From Rugalucina vietnamica (Eukaryota; Mollusca; Bivalvia; Lucinida; Lucinidae), in the NCBI GenBank assembly GCA_964017185.1, contig OZ024874.1, positions 14,255,957 to 14,319,956 on the forward strand: DNA of 64,000 nt. Reading direction: 5' to 3'. Both the position numbers and the translations under genes were made by a program. This document shows, piece by piece, positions 1-11,900 of the stretch. The notes under the pieces were generated by a model. It saw nothing but the letters and a program-made list of their open reading frames with translations. It was not told the DNA's origin and did not search any database. Each line of letters starts with the position of its first letter. The stretch's first letter is position 1.

Positions 1-560
1 CAGTTTATCGGCCACACTCAAATGGATAAAAAAATCAGCATGTGCCTATTGTATTTTCTTTATATAATAGACGATAATCAAACCATCCTTTTTTCATTAT
101 ATTCCCACACAACCAAATTTGAATGTTTCTCTCGGATAGACAGAAGAACGAAGAAAACAGTAAAGCTGCAGTTGTATCCCTTGGTCAAATCAAATCAGAC
201 TGGTTTAAAAGATTAATCGATCACCATTACTAGACGCTTGCAAGGGAGCGATGAGAATAAATGGACAGAAAAACGGCTCGACAGCATGAGTTTATTTGAG
301 CCATGTATCCACATTTTTAGGGTAAATAAATAGTGATGCTTTCGTGAATGTGGAAACAAAAAGTGCTTCCACATTTTCAGCCCAGACTATTAAATCATGA
401 GGGTTTCCAAGTGTGGAAACAATGTGGAAACAGATGCATGTTCGAGCTAACATATTAGTCAATATGGCCGACAATGAAAATATCGACACCTACCAGTATA
501 AACTGTATTCTGACACCTTCCACATTGGCCCAGGCGTTTAAATCTCAGTTTGGTTTTGGA
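1..560. other. Unassigned flank or intron sequence
   Basis: No coding exon or known repeat is recognised. Between about 310 and 640 the word TTTCCACATT and its complement recur at irregular spacing, which suggests a decayed repeat. This lies downstream of the last visible DAGL exon and is probably the start of that gene's next intron. Confidence 0.4.
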
Positions 561-1010
561 GAGGAAAGATAGATCTACAATTTAGTAAAAATGTTTCCAC
601 ATTTCTCTGCCTATAAGGGACGTTTCCACAAAGGGTCATTTATTTATAGATTAAGCCGTTGACCTTGCCAAAAAATAGGTCAAGGTCACCAAAGGGTCAT
701 GTTTTATATATACATTGTAGTACTTGAGTCATCCATACTTCATGCAAAGTTTCGTTGAAATCGGTTCAGCGGTTCTGGAGAAGAAGATATTTTAAGGGTT
801 TTTACCATATATGGGCATGGCGGCCATCTTGGTCATGTGATCTGGATTATTTATACATAAATTGGTTCCCACTTCCTATAGATGCTTCATATAAAATTTG
901 GCTTTGATTGGCCAAGTGGTTTCAGAGAAAAAAATCTTTGAAAAGTGTGTATGGACGACAGACCGGCCAAGGTCAAGAGATGACCTTGACCTAGTAAATT
1001 AATCATATAC
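560..1010 (+). repeat. Solo core unit of HINE-like family A
   Basis: One diverged ~450-bp unit of the family seen complete at 1814-3360 and 9584-12035. It carries the same order of landmarks: a gaccttg/caaggtc pair, the ATGGGCATGGCGGCCATCTT block and the GATTGGCCAAG block. It ends in a decayed GACG-type stretch without the usual 3' hairpin. Confidence 0.7.
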
Positions 1011-1059
1011 CTTCATCTAATCCATTAGTTGTTTGCATCTACCACTTTTCAGCTCTCAG

Positions 1060-1800
1060 GCTGCAATAGTTTTCAAAAAATAGCTAATTTCCACTTTTCC
1101 CATTATAAGTCTATGGAAACTTAAAGTTACCATAGCAACCAGAGTTCTTATCCGACTGGAATAAAAAACACAAATTATGTAGAGGCTACTGTCAGGAACA
1201 TGTATACAAAGTACAGGATTCATCCACTTGACAGTTTCTGAGGAGAAGATTTTTGAATGTTTTTTTCAAAATTTTGCCCTTTATGGGGCCCCAGCAACCA
1301 ATCAAAATAAAGGATTAGGACAAAACTCGCAAGAAATATCAAACACTACTCAATAAACATTTCTGCAAAAACAAAATTCAAATGTCTGCAATTTTAGCGG
1401 AAAAATAGCCTATTTCCACTTTTCCCATTATAAGTCTATGGAAACTTTAAGTTGCCATAGCAACCAGAGTTCTTATCCGCCTGGAATAAAAAACACAAAC
1501 TATGTAGAGGCCACTGTCAGGAACATGTATACAAAGTATAGGCTTCATCCCCTTGACAGTTTCAGAGAAGAAGATTTTTGAATGTTTTTCGAAATTTTGC
1601 CCTATATGGGGCCCCTGCAACCAATCAAAATGAAGGATTAAGACAAAAGTCACATGAAACGTAGAGGACTACTCAATAAACATTTCTGCAAAAACAAAAT
1701 TCAAATATCTCCAACAAGACAGCAAAAACTGGCAATTTTCACTATTTTCCATTATAAGTCTATGGGAAGCATAAGTTGCCATAGCAACCAGAGTCCTTAT
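1060..1800 (+). repeat. Three degenerate ~330-bp tandem units
   Basis: The segment CATTATAAGTCTATGG followed by GCCATAGCAACCAGAG occurs three times at intervals of about 330 and 320 bp, with AATGTTTTTC and ATGGGGCCCC blocks between. This core differs from the family A unit. It sits directly upstream of a family A element and may be the body of a related outer element. Confidence 0.65.
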
Positions 1801-1813
1801 CTGATCAAAACAA

Positions 1814-3360
1814 ACCAGAGGACCAATGGTCCTGTAAACGCTCACCTGAGATCAGCTGCATATACCAATAAACATGTTTGAATATTATGGTATTTAACTC
1901 CAGTGCAGGGGCAGATAAGCCCTTGGGCCATTTTCTTTTTTCAGAATCTTCAATATTCTGTCCATTTGCCAATTTCCTGTTGGCTTTTTCCTTCAAATGA
2001 CATTTTAACAGTTTTCCCAATTCAGATGCACAGGCAACCCATGTTGACCTTGCCATAAACTTGGTCAAGGTCATCACAGGGTCATGATTTATATATACAT
2101 TGGAGTACTTTAGCCATCGATGCCTCACGCCAAGTTTCCTTGAAATCAGTCTATTGGTTTCAGAGAAGATGATTTTTGATGGGTTTTTACCATATATGGG
2201 CATGGCGGCCATCTTGGTCATGTGACCTAGATTATTTATATACACATTGATTCCCCCATTCTATAGATGCTTCACTTAAAATTTGGCTTTGTTTGGCCAA
2301 GCGGTTTCAGAGGAGAAGACGTTTGAATATTATGGAAATATACATGTATATTGCCCCGGGGTGGGGGCACATGAGCCCCTGGGGTCCAATTTTTTTCAGA
2401 ATCATTAATATCCAGTCCTACTGCCCATTTCCTGCAAGACTTTCACTTTAAATGACATTTTAAAAGTTTTCCCCATTCAAATGCATTGGTGACCTATGTT
2501 GACCTTCCCGTAAAATAGGTCAAGGTCATCACAGGGTCATGATTTATATATACATTGTAGTGCTTGAGCCATCGATGCTTCGTGCCAAGTTTCGTTGAAA
2601 TCGGTCAACCGGTTCTGGAGAAGAAGATTTTTGAAGGGTTTTTACCATATATGGGCATGGCGGCCATCTTGGTCATGTGACCTGGATTTTTTATATACAT
2701 ATTTGTTACCCCTTCCTATTGATGCTTCACATAAAATTTCGCTTTGATTGGCCAAGCGGTTTCAGAGGAGAAGATGTTTGAATATTATGGAGATATACAT
2801 GTATATTGCCCCGGGGTGGGGGCGGATGAGCCCCTGGTGCCCAATTTTTTTCAGAATCATTAATATTCAGTCCTACTGCTCATTTTCTGCAAGATTTTTC
2901 CTTTAAATGACAATTTAACAATTTTTCCCATTCAAATGCATTCACGACCTATGTTGACCTTGTCGTAAAATAGGTCAAGGTCATCATAGGGTCATGATTT
3001 ATATACACATTGTAGTGCTTGAGCCATTAATGCTTCATGCCAAGTTTGGTTGAAATCGGTCCAGTGGTTCCGGAGAAGAAGATTTTTGAAGGGTTTTTAC
3101 CATATATGGGCATGGCGGCCATCTTGGTCATGTGACCTGGATTATTTATATACACATTGGTTCCCCCTTCCCATAGATGCTTCATGTAAAATTTGGCTTT
3201 GATTGGCCAAGCGGTTTCAGAGGAGAAGATCTTTGAAAATGGTGGACGACGGACGACGGACGGACGACGGACGGACGGACGGACGGACGACGGACGGACG
3301 ACGGAGCATGGGTATACTATAAGCTCACCTTGTGAGCCTGACGGCTCAGGTGAGCTAAAA
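1814..3360 (+). mobile_element. HINE/pearl-like element, family A, copy 1
   Basis: The 5' end has CCAGAGGACCAATGGTCCTG followed by GCTCACCTGAG. Three core units of about 455 bp follow, each with ATGGGCATGGCGGCCATCTT. Then comes a (CGGA)n microsatellite at about 3243-3305 and a 3' hairpin made by GCTCACCT and AGGTGAGC, followed by TAAAA. Satellite core, ACGG microsatellite and 3' hairpin match the pearl/HINE architecture described in bivalves and flies. It has no coding capacity, so it is non-autonomous. Confidence 0.75.
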
Positions 3361-3547
3361 ACACAATTATTCTTTCCCCCTACCTGTAGATGGTGTATGT
3401 GTAATATGAGAACAATCGGCCCAGCGGTTTCAGAGAAGATCTTTGAAATTGTGGACGACGACGGACGACGGACGGACGACGGACAGACGCCGGAGCATGG
3501 GTATACTATAAGCTCACCTATGAGCCTTCGGCTCAGGTGAGCTAAAA
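3361..3547 (+). repeat. Second 3' end of family A element
   Basis: Right after the hairpin and TAAAA of the preceding copy comes a second, shorter 3' part: the CAGCGGTTTCAGAGAAGAT block, another (CGGA)n run and another AGGTGAGCTAAAA hairpin end. Either the copy at 1814 inserted into an older element whose tail this is, or two elements stand head to tail. Confidence 0.65.
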
Positions 3548-3637
3548 ATCAGTTGGTTTACAGTCTATTTGAGATACATCTTTTGGAAGTAACGTCTTTA
3601 GGAAGTAACTTTTTTTTCTTCTACTCTAGCTCATTAC

Positions 3638-3780
3638 CTGAGCAACCCCCCTGGTGGACTGTAGGAGTAACAGTGTAGATCTGTATACTCCTGTTGTAAC
3701 ATTATGGCTAAAATAGCTGCTGTTCCCGCACCCAGGGAATGTCCTACTAGCACCAAACCATACTTCTCTGAACTTTTCTC
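3638..3780 (-). CDS. DAGLA: Diacylglycerol lipase exon: nucleophile GHSLGAG
   Basis: Most downstream exon visible. It translates to 47 codons plus 2 nt and contains [18 protein letters not shown], the GxSxG nucleophile elbow of the lipase; its serine corresponds to Ser472 of human DAGL-alpha. It ends with [12 protein letters not shown], closely like the vertebrate [11 protein letters not shown]. The Gly-Ala after the motif (GAG, not GGG) favours the alpha over the beta paralogue. The acceptor is a TTTTTCAG and the donor is GTAATG. It joins the 4667 exon in phase 0. The enzyme cleaves sn-1 of diacylglycerol to give 2-arachidonoylglycerol at the plasma membrane. The catalytic Asp and His should lie in later exons outside the window. 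A family A element ends 90 bp downstream and a fold-back MITE starts 30 bp upstream. Confidence 0.93.
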
Positions 3781-3809
3781 CTGAAAAACGAAATCAAAAA
3801 TGCTTTATT

Positions 3810-4005
3810 TGAGCTGCCACATGGGAAAACCAACAATCTGCATAGGCGAAAACAAAGGCTTTGTTTTCGCTACATGAATGGTACAATTCCTCTACTTTCT
3901 AAATCCAAAATTTCCCGTCTCCAGCCATCTTCTGTGCTTGTACAGCTTGGTTTGTGTCAGACCTGGTCGGAAACCACATTGTTGGTTTTCCCACAAGGCG
4001 GCTCA
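3810..4005 (+). mobile_element. Fold-back MITE, central hairpin lost
   Basis: The ends are TGAGCTGCC..GGAAAACC and GGTTTTCCC..GGCGGCTCA. The central GATCAGC hairpin is missing, leaving AACAAAGG joined directly to CTTTGTTTTCGC. It starts 30 bp upstream of the 3638-3780 exon's acceptor. Confidence 0.8.
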
Positions 4006-4079
4006 TTTATTAACATGTAGCTTATGATGTTTTTATTTTCACGAGTTGTTCCAAGAGCTTATACGATTTTAAAGTGTTT

Positions 4080-4180
4080 TTATTGTCACCTCCACTTGAC
4101 CAGTTTTGTCCCATTTAGTTTTGTTGACGGAACATGGAACCAAAATGACCTTTGCCACAATATTTTTACAGATAAAATAC
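4080..4180 (+). repeat. Dispersed repeat, also near 24246-24350
   Basis: The segment with CACCTCCACTTGACCA, TTGACGGAA and ACCAAAATGACCTTTGCCAC recurs in the same orientation near 24246-24350. Its nature is unknown and the ends are not defined. Confidence 0.55.
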
Positions 4181-4666
4181 TTTGACCATGCTGCTTGAAC
4201 TCACATGACTTGATCAAGCATATATTGTTATTCAGACACATATGTGATAGACTAGTCCTACAGTCATGTTGTTCTCTTCTCTTCCTACTTCTTGATATTT
4301 TCATATCACATAATATGGCAAAACTGAAGCCTATAATAAATTCAAACAATCTCCATATCAAGTCACCAATAAACAGCCAATGTCGCGTCTCAACTGCGGT
4401 CGTCCTACAGCCAATTTTTCTTGGAGCTGGTTAACTAGCACAGTTATTTGTTCATAAAATCAAGCTATGGCTACATCTACTGAAAATAGCCATAGAAAAT
4501 AGTTTCTACAGCATTTATATAACTGATTGACGTAACACTAAATGCCATGATGGTGTTCTAATTTAGACTGATTAAATTCCAGTTTCTTACACATGCTGGA
4601 TTTAAAGAATTCACTTGCATGGACATGGCCTTTCGTCATAGTTATATGGGTGCATGTTTTACCTAC

Positions 4667-4747
4667 CTTAGATTTTTCAAAAGCTTTTGTGAGAATATGA
4701 TCTTCTTTGAGCTTCTTCTTGATATAGATTGCTGCCTGCACCATACC
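4667..4747 (-). CDS. DAGLA: Diacylglycerol lipase exon: helix before nucleophile
   Basis: Exactly 27 codons, reading GMVQAAIYIKKKLKEDHILT followed by KAFEKSK. This matches the vertebrate stretch HKGM..A.YIKKKL....LSQAF between the hydrolase beta-strands. The acceptor is CCTTTCAG and the donor is GTAGGT. It joins in phase 0 on both sides: the upstream exon ends in HK, giving HKGMVQAA, and the downstream exon begins with EKSSEKYG. It belongs to the alpha/beta-hydrolase core. Both borders and the neighbouring protein sequence agree, so the call is firm despite its shortness. Confidence 0.92.
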
Positions 4748-4910
4748 CTGAAAGGTTAGGAAGAAGATGGCAGATAAGTCTTGGGAATTGGTAAGCAGTG
4801 CAGAGCCAAGGAATGACTGACCTCGAGGTCCTCAATCACTCTGCATTCCATGAGAAAGGGGGATTTCTTGTAAAAAGAAAATCCTCTTTGGTTTGTCTGT
4901 CTGTATGTAC

Positions 4911-5684
4911 TAGAGCTGTCATTGATATCGCTGATATTGATGTATCGATAAAAATGAGCTTCGATATTCATATCGATACAGAAAAGAGACATATCGATAT
5001 TGGAAAGTGTTACATGTATATAGTTTAATACAGACAAGGACATATAGAATTTCACATTAATTTTCCCCAATATTTTCATAAAATGATAGTTTGTATGGTA
5101 TAAATTAAAGATGTCTAATTAGATGTATATATATTTACATAAAACATGAGGCAGTGTTATTAAATACCCACTGCACAATGTTTTCAAACGTTTAAACTGA
5201 GTCTAACCATTACCTTAGGGTTGGGTTTAGCTCTTAACAGCACATTTTTTTGAGAAATTACATTCATATCATCAAATACCCATCCTTAATTTTTAGCAAT
5301 GTCAATTTGTCAAATTGCCAGACACAGGCAACATTCATTCAGATTAGGCTAGTTATGATATCATGTCCATTAAAATTTAACTTAAGTAATCTATGTCTCT
5401 CCTCTTTTACGAATTAAATTTAAAATGATGTTTAAACTTTATCTTACACTTATTTTTGGTGAGACTAAATTCTTCAAAGGTTAAAGAAGGCTAGGGAGTT
5501 TTATATTGTATACATACAAATTTAAAGTAGCATAAGAAAACAATATGGTTCTATTAAAGTTACAAAACACTTTGTTGAAAAATTACTGGTATATTAATAT
5601 TGTATATCGATATTTGTATCGATATATCACAATAATTCCCACCGATATATCGATATGTAAAATGCCCAATCAATGACAGCTCTA
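4911..5684. mobile_element. hAT-like MITE with 8-bp duplication
   Basis: The inverted ends TAGAGCTGTCATTGAT are flanked by the 8-bp direct repeat GTATGTAC (4903-4910 and 5685-5692), the target size of hAT transposons. Subterminal regions on both sides are full of ATCGAT and ATATCGAT words. No transposase is encoded, so this is a 774-bp non-autonomous element. Confidence 0.88.
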
Positions 5685-5692
5685 GTATGTAC

Positions 5693-6426
5693 ACACATAC
5701 TGACTACAACAATTTCAGATGACTAAATATGGAAAATACTGCAAAGGTTGGGAACATTGGTTTAAACAATATTGCGCTCTGGGATAATTTTGTTTATTTC
5801 TCCATAAAACATCTGACCAGCACCAACACATAGCATGAGAATAATTCACTGGAGTGCATCAAAAAGTGTTCTTTAAATTATGTCCCAGTCAATATTCTTG
5901 CATTGCCTCGAAATAAGTTATCGCTCCAGATTGATCCATCTGGCTTACAATCACAGCATTCCATTTTGCCAAGAGTTGTGTGATGTTGCATTAATCCGCC
6001 CCGTAATGAACTTGGCTGCATCATGGGTATACAGGGTGTCTGTTTCATCATGTCAAAAAAAAAAAAAAAAAATAGCCATGTTTTCACTAACAAAATCAGG
6101 GTCGGTAGATAGGGAAATCTTTTTATTTTTTCTTTAATTTTTATTTGTTGAAAACAGGTAAAAATTTATAATATGCAACTTAATTCATCTCAAACACTAG
6201 AAAATGACAGACATTGAGGTTTAAAATATAAAGAAAGTTAAAGTGACTTTAAATATTATTTTTGCAGTTTATACGTCTATTTACCTGAAAGTTTCAAGGG
6301 TCAGTAGGAATGAAAATCTTTTTATTTTCTTTTAAAATGGCAATAAAAACTGCAGGTTCCGGCACAAAAAATCAGGGTTAAACACAGCTATTTTTTTTTC
6401 GGCCTAAAGGACAAACAAATTCCCAC
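5693..6426. other. DAGL intron remainder, nothing recognised
   Basis: Apart from an A-run at about 6055-6071, I see no exon or known repeat here. It lies between the 4667 and 6427 exons. Confidence 0.5.
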
Positions 6427-6588
6427 CTTATGTCCTATCCAATCTTCTTTGACAGGATCTAGGGGTAGAGTCTCAGCATCAGCCTTCAAGTCTGTGAGCA
6501 CGTCCTGTAGGGAGAGGGTCCCTCGTACACATATCACAACCTTCTTGTACTTGTTGTCTAGGGCAACATAAAAAGGTGTCTCTCCTAT
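6427..6588 (-). CDS. DAGLA: Diacylglycerol lipase exon: hydrolase strand region
   Basis: Exactly 54 codons. It begins IGETPFYVALDN, then KKVVICVRGTLSLQDVLTDL, and ends DWIGHK. These match the vertebrate ETPFYVA.DH...KVV..RGTLS..D.LTDL..DAE..P..GHKGM. The RGTLS segment contributes to the active-site pocket of the class-3-like lipase fold. The acceptor is CCAATTCAG and the donor is GTGGGA. It joins in phase 0 upstream to ..YHVD and downstream to GMVQAA. The LQDVLTDL wording is closer to DAGL-beta, whereas the surroundings are closer to DAGL-alpha, as expected of an invertebrate sequence. Confidence 0.94.
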
Positions 6589-6589
6589 C

Positions 6590-7086
6590 TGAATTGGAAA
6601 GGGAAAACTATGTGCATGCAAGAGAGAATCCTTAAACCACACAGCATCAAACACAATGTTGTTAGTATTTTTTTTTCTTTTTCTCTCTTCCTTTCATTTT
6701 ATGTGCATGTATTTGCTCAACATTTGTTGTGACTCTGTTTGTAATTGTACATGTTATGAACAATAAAGGAGTATAGCATAGTATATCATCAGCCACCTAA
6801 CGCACCAGTTACACAACGTCGTCGCATTGACAAAACATAACGGCGAACAGTGTTCTGAGTAATGCCTGCCCATTCCTGCCTGAGAGCAATTTCCAATTGG
6901 CGGATAGTCTGTGGTTGCATGAACTGGGCGAGCATGGAGTGGCCACACCCGCTATTGAGAACTCTATCCATTTCTCTGTGGTGTGTCTCTAAGCTAATCG
7001 TGCGATTTTATTCTTGAGACAGTTATTCTCCAAGTCAATACATCATTAACTCTAAAGACTAGAATTTGTTTTCTATGTGAAAACTG
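6590..7086. other. DAGL intron remainder, nothing recognised
   Basis: I see no exon or named repeat. Short open frames on the minus strand (6754-6971) have no recognisable motif. Confidence 0.45.
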
Positions 7087-8298
7087 ATGTCTCCCCCCTT
7101 TCTACGTGCATGTCCAAAATATGCAAGCAAGAGTTATAGTTCTTGTGCATCACATATCCTGTCATTCTGTTTTATAAGTGTACCAAGTTTCATTGAAATA
7201 TCTCTTACGGTTTTCAAGTTATAGAGCGGGCACGAAATTGTATGGAAAATAATCAAAGGGAAATAACTCCAACGATATGAAAGCAAGAGTAATGATTTTT
7301 GTGCATCATGCTTTATAAGTGTACCATGTTTCTCTAATGGTTTTTGAGTTATAGAGCAAACACAAAATTGTACGAAAAATAATCAAAGGGAAATAACTCC
7401 AAAGATATGCAAGCAAGAGTTATGGTTCTTTAGCATGACACATCATCTCATCATGCTTTATAAGTGTACCAAATTTCATTGAAATATTTCTTATGGTTTT
7501 CAAGTTATAGAGTGGACATGAAATTGTATGGAAAAATAATCAAAGGGAAATAACTCCAAAGATATGAAAGCAAAAGTTATAATTCTTGTGCATGACACAT
7601 CGTCTCATCGTGCTTTATAAGTATACCAAGTTTCACTGAAATTTCTCTTACGGTTTTCAAGTTATAGGGTGGACAGGAAATTGTATGGAAAATAATCAAA
7701 GGGAAATTACTCCAAAGATATGCAAGCAAGAGTTATGGTTCTTTAGCATGACACATTATCTCATCCTGCTTTATAATTGTACCAAGTTTCATTGAAATAA
7801 CTCTTACAATTTTCGAGTTATAAAGCGGACACGAAATTGTATGGAAAATAATCAAAGGGAAATAACTCATAAAATACTCAAGCCAGAGTTATGGTTCTTG
7901 TGCATGACACATCGTCTGATCATGCTCAATAAGTGTACCAAGTTGTATTGAAACGGTTTTCAAGTTATACAGCGGACACGAAATTGTATCGAAAATAATC
8001 AAAGGGAAATAACTCCAAAAATACTCAAGCCAGAGTTATGGTTCTTATGCATGACACATCGTCTCGTCATGGTTTACAAGTGTACCAAGTTTCATTAAAA
8101 AATCTTTAACGGTTTTCAAGTTATACAGCGGACACGAAATTGTATCGAAAATAATCAAAGGGAAATAACTCCAAAAATACTCAAGCTAGAGTTATGGTTC
8201 TTGTGCATGACACATCGTCTCGTCGTGGTTTACAAATGTACCAAGTTTCATTGAAAAATCTTTAACGGTTTTCAAGTTATAGAGCGGACACGATTTGT

Positions 8299-8337
<39 letters not shown>

Positions 8338-8397
8338 GGACAGATGCACGGGGAAAAACAATATGTCTCCCGACCCTGTCGGGGGGAGACATAATTA
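7087..8397 (+). mobile_element. HINE/pearl-like element, family B
   Basis: It starts with TGTCTCCCCCC. About seven core units of roughly 130-157 bp follow, each with AATCAAAGGGAAATAACT and GTGTACCAAGTTTCATTG. A (GACA)n microsatellite lies at about 8300-8338. The 3' hairpin is made by GTCTCCCGAC and GTCGGGGGGAGAC, then ATAATTA. The layout is that of family A although the sequences are unrelated. It is non-coding. Confidence 0.75.
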
Positions 8398-8399
8398 GG

Positions 8400-8671
8400 T
8401 TTGTGAATTTTGTAAATGACCCCTACCTTTAATCTTACTTAATTGCTGATAGTCGTTTGATTGAAAAAATTAGATGTTTGCATGAAATGGTAGAAAAATG
8501 ATTTGTCTTAAATGTGGTATAAACCAGATTTCCATTGTGCACTTGTTTTACGGATTTTTACCCCCCAAAGTAAGTGTCGGGTTTCTTTTGTCGGTCAGTA
8601 TATAATGGACACCCCAGGCAGTTCCAATGCACTGGGGGACAAATCAAAGGTGAAAGTCTTGCTCAGTTCCA
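8400..8671. other. DAGL intron remainder
   Basis: I see nothing recognisable between the family B element and the MITE that begins near 8672. Confidence 0.4.
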
Positions 8672-8924
8672 AGGATATGCATACCCCCTAATATACCCAA
8701 CTTTTTTATAGTAAAACTGGGGTATGCAGGGGTATACCTATTTTTCGTATTTTTTGCTTCAAAACATAGGTTGTGTGTACTCATTAGAACCCCCTCGGCA
8801 AGGCGGTTCTAATGTGTACCCACAATCTATGTTTAGAGCAAAAAATTGGAATGTCAAAAATTTTCTTCTTAAAATTTTCACTTTCTACAACGAAAATTTT
8901 TACAACTTAGAAAAAATCAATATA

Positions 8925-11900
8925 CACTTCAGACCCGTTATAACGCGCTGGTCGGGGTCCACAAGTCACATGCGCGTTATAGGTGAGGCGCGTAATGCAA
9001 ATCTACTGAGTCGGACCAGGCTGATCGCAGTTTCTGTAGTGTATTGGTGGGTGGGGAACCTATACGACGTGTGTATTGGCTTAACCGAGCTTGGCCGTTT
9101 ATCGCAGAGTCCTTGTAAAATGGAATGAACAAAAGTGAAGTATTGCGTGTTCACAGCTTTATCAGTTAAAAACGATCTACAATGATAAAATTTGTTTATT
9201 TACAACGTACGATTTTATGTGAAAAGAGCGTCCATGACACCGGGCTTATGTTGCTGTTGTATTGTAGAGTTCCGCCTTTGACTTATTGGTGCACCCGGAT
9301 ATTTAACGTGGACATGTAAGAGTCTTTTGCCGATACCGTATTTACAGTTATTTTAATTCGCCTTTCTTAATTGAATTTTCTGATCGGATAGAATTATACA
9401 AGATATAGGTGTCCCAATGCTTAGACAATCTTTGGTTTGTGTCGCCGTCGAAAATGAGCAACGTTGCGTAACAGGTGTCATCAATAGCCTACAGCAACCT
9501 GTGTTTACGGTCTCGTTACGGTCTATCGATAATTCTCTAGCTCATTGGGCTTATTTTCACAACTTTTATGGCTTATCTTAAGACCAGAGGACCAATGGTC
9601 CTGTAAACGCTCACCTGAGATCTGCTGCATATACCCATAAACATGTTTGAATATTATTGTATTTAACTCCAGTGCAGGGGCAGATGAAGCCCTTGGGGCA
9701 TTTTCTTTTTTTAGAATCTTCAATATTCTGTCCATTTGCCAATTTCCTGCTGGCCTTTCCCTTCAAATGACATTTTAACAGTTTTCCCAATTCAAATGCA
9801 TAGGCAACCCATGTTGGCCTTGCCATAAACTTGGTCAAGGTCATCACAGGGTCATGATTTATATATACATTGGAGTACTTTAGCCATCGATGCTTCACAC
9901 CAAGTTTCCTTGAAATCAGTCTATTGGTTTCAGAGAAGAAGATTTTTGATGGGTTTTTACCATATATGGGCATGGTGGCCATCTTTGTCATGTGACCTAG
10001 ATTATTTATATATACATTGATTCCCCCACTCTATAGATGCTTCACATAAAATTTGGCTTTGATTGGCCAATCGGTTTCAGAGGAGAAGACGTTTGAATAT
10101 TATGGCAATATACATGTATATTGCCCCGGGGTGGGGGCACATGAGCCCCTGGGGTCCATTTGTTTTTCAGAATCATTAATATTCAGTCCTACTTCCCATT
10201 TCCTGCAACACTTTCACTTTAAATGACATTTTGAAGTTTTCCCTATTCAAATGCATTGGTGACCTATGTTGACCTTGCCGTAAAATAGCTCAAGGTCATC
10301 ACAGGGTCAGGATTTATATACACATTGTAGTGCTTGAGCCATCGATGCTTCATGCCAAGTTTTGTTGAAATCGGTCCATCGGTTCTGGAGAAAAAGATTT
10401 TTGAAGGGTTTTTACCATGTATGGGCATGGCGGCCATCTTGGTCATGTGACCTGGATTTCTTATATACACATTGGTTCCCCCTTCCTATTGATGCTTCAC
10501 ATAAAATTTGGCTTTGATTGGCCAAGCGGTTTCAGAGGAGATGATGTTTGAATATTATGGTAATGTACAGGTATATTGCCCCGGGGTGGGGGCACATGAG
10601 CCCCTGGGGTCAAATTTTTTTCAGAATCATCAATATTCAGTCCTACTACCCATTTCCTGCAAGATTTTCACTTGAAATGACATTTTAAAATTTTTCCCCA
10701 TTCAAACGCATTGGTGACCTATGTTGACCTTGCCTTTAAATAGGTCAAGACCATCACAGGGTCACGATTTATATATACATTGTAGTGCTTGAGCCATCGA
10801 TGCTTCATGCCAAGTTTGGTTGAAATCGGTCCACTGGTTCTGGAGAAGAAGATTTTTGAAGGGTTTTTACCATATATGGGCATGGCGGCCATCTTGGTCA
10901 TGTGACCTGGATTTCTTACATATACATTGGTTCCCCCTTCCTATTGATGCTTCACATAAAATTTGGCTTTGATTGGCCAAGCGGTTTCAGAGGAGATGAT
11001 GTTTGAATATTATGGTAATGTACAGGTATATTGCCCCGGGGTGGGGGCACATGAGCCCCTGGGGTCAAATTTTTTTCAGAATCATCAATATTCAGTCCTA
11101 CTGCTCATTTCCTGCAAGATTTTTACTTGAAATGACATTTTAAAATTTTTCCCCATTCAAACGCATTGGCGACCTATGTTGACCTTGCCGTAAAATAGGT
11201 CAAGGTCATCACAGGGTCACGATTTATATATACATTGTAGTGCTTGAGCCATCGATGCTTCATGCCAAGTTTGGTTGAAATCGGTCCACTGGTTCTGGAG
11301 AAGAAGATTTTTTAAGGGTTTTTACCATATATGGGCATGGCGGCCATCTTGGTCATGTGACCTGGATTTCTTATATATACATTGGTTCCCCCTTCCTATT
11401 GATGCTTCACATAAAATTTGGCTTTGATTGGCCAAGCGGTTTCAGAGGAGATGATGTTTGAATATTATGGTAATGTACAGGTATATTGCCCCGGGGTGGG
11501 GGCACATGAGCCCCTGGGGTCTAATTTTTTCAGAATCATCAATATTCAGTCCTACTGCTCATTTCCTGCAAGATTTTCACTTGAAATGACATTTTAAAAT
11601 TTTTCCCCATTCAAACGCATTGGCGACCTATGTTGACCTTGCCGTAAAATAGGTCAAGGTCATCACAGGGTCACGATTTATACACACATTGTAGTGCTTG
11701 AGCCATTGATGCTTCATGCCAAGTTTCGTTGAAATCGGTCGAGTGGTTCCGGAGAAGAAGATTTTTGAAGGGTTTTTACCATATATGGGCATGGCGGCCA
11801 TCTTGGTCATGTGACCTGGATTATTTATATATACATTGGTTCCCCCTTCCCATAGATGCTTCATGTAAAATTTGGCTTTGATTGGCCAAGCTGTTTTAGA

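Noticed and set aside
292-489. Possible downstream DAGL exon at the window start
   Set aside because: The translation lacks the VLGKD.VPR segment expected after SPPGGLL. The next exon is probably outside the window.
1805-2245. Open frame of 146 codons on the minus strand and similar frames at 9611-9991 and 11628-11990
   Set aside because: They are by-products of the family A core unit, recur wherever the unit recurs and have no domain.
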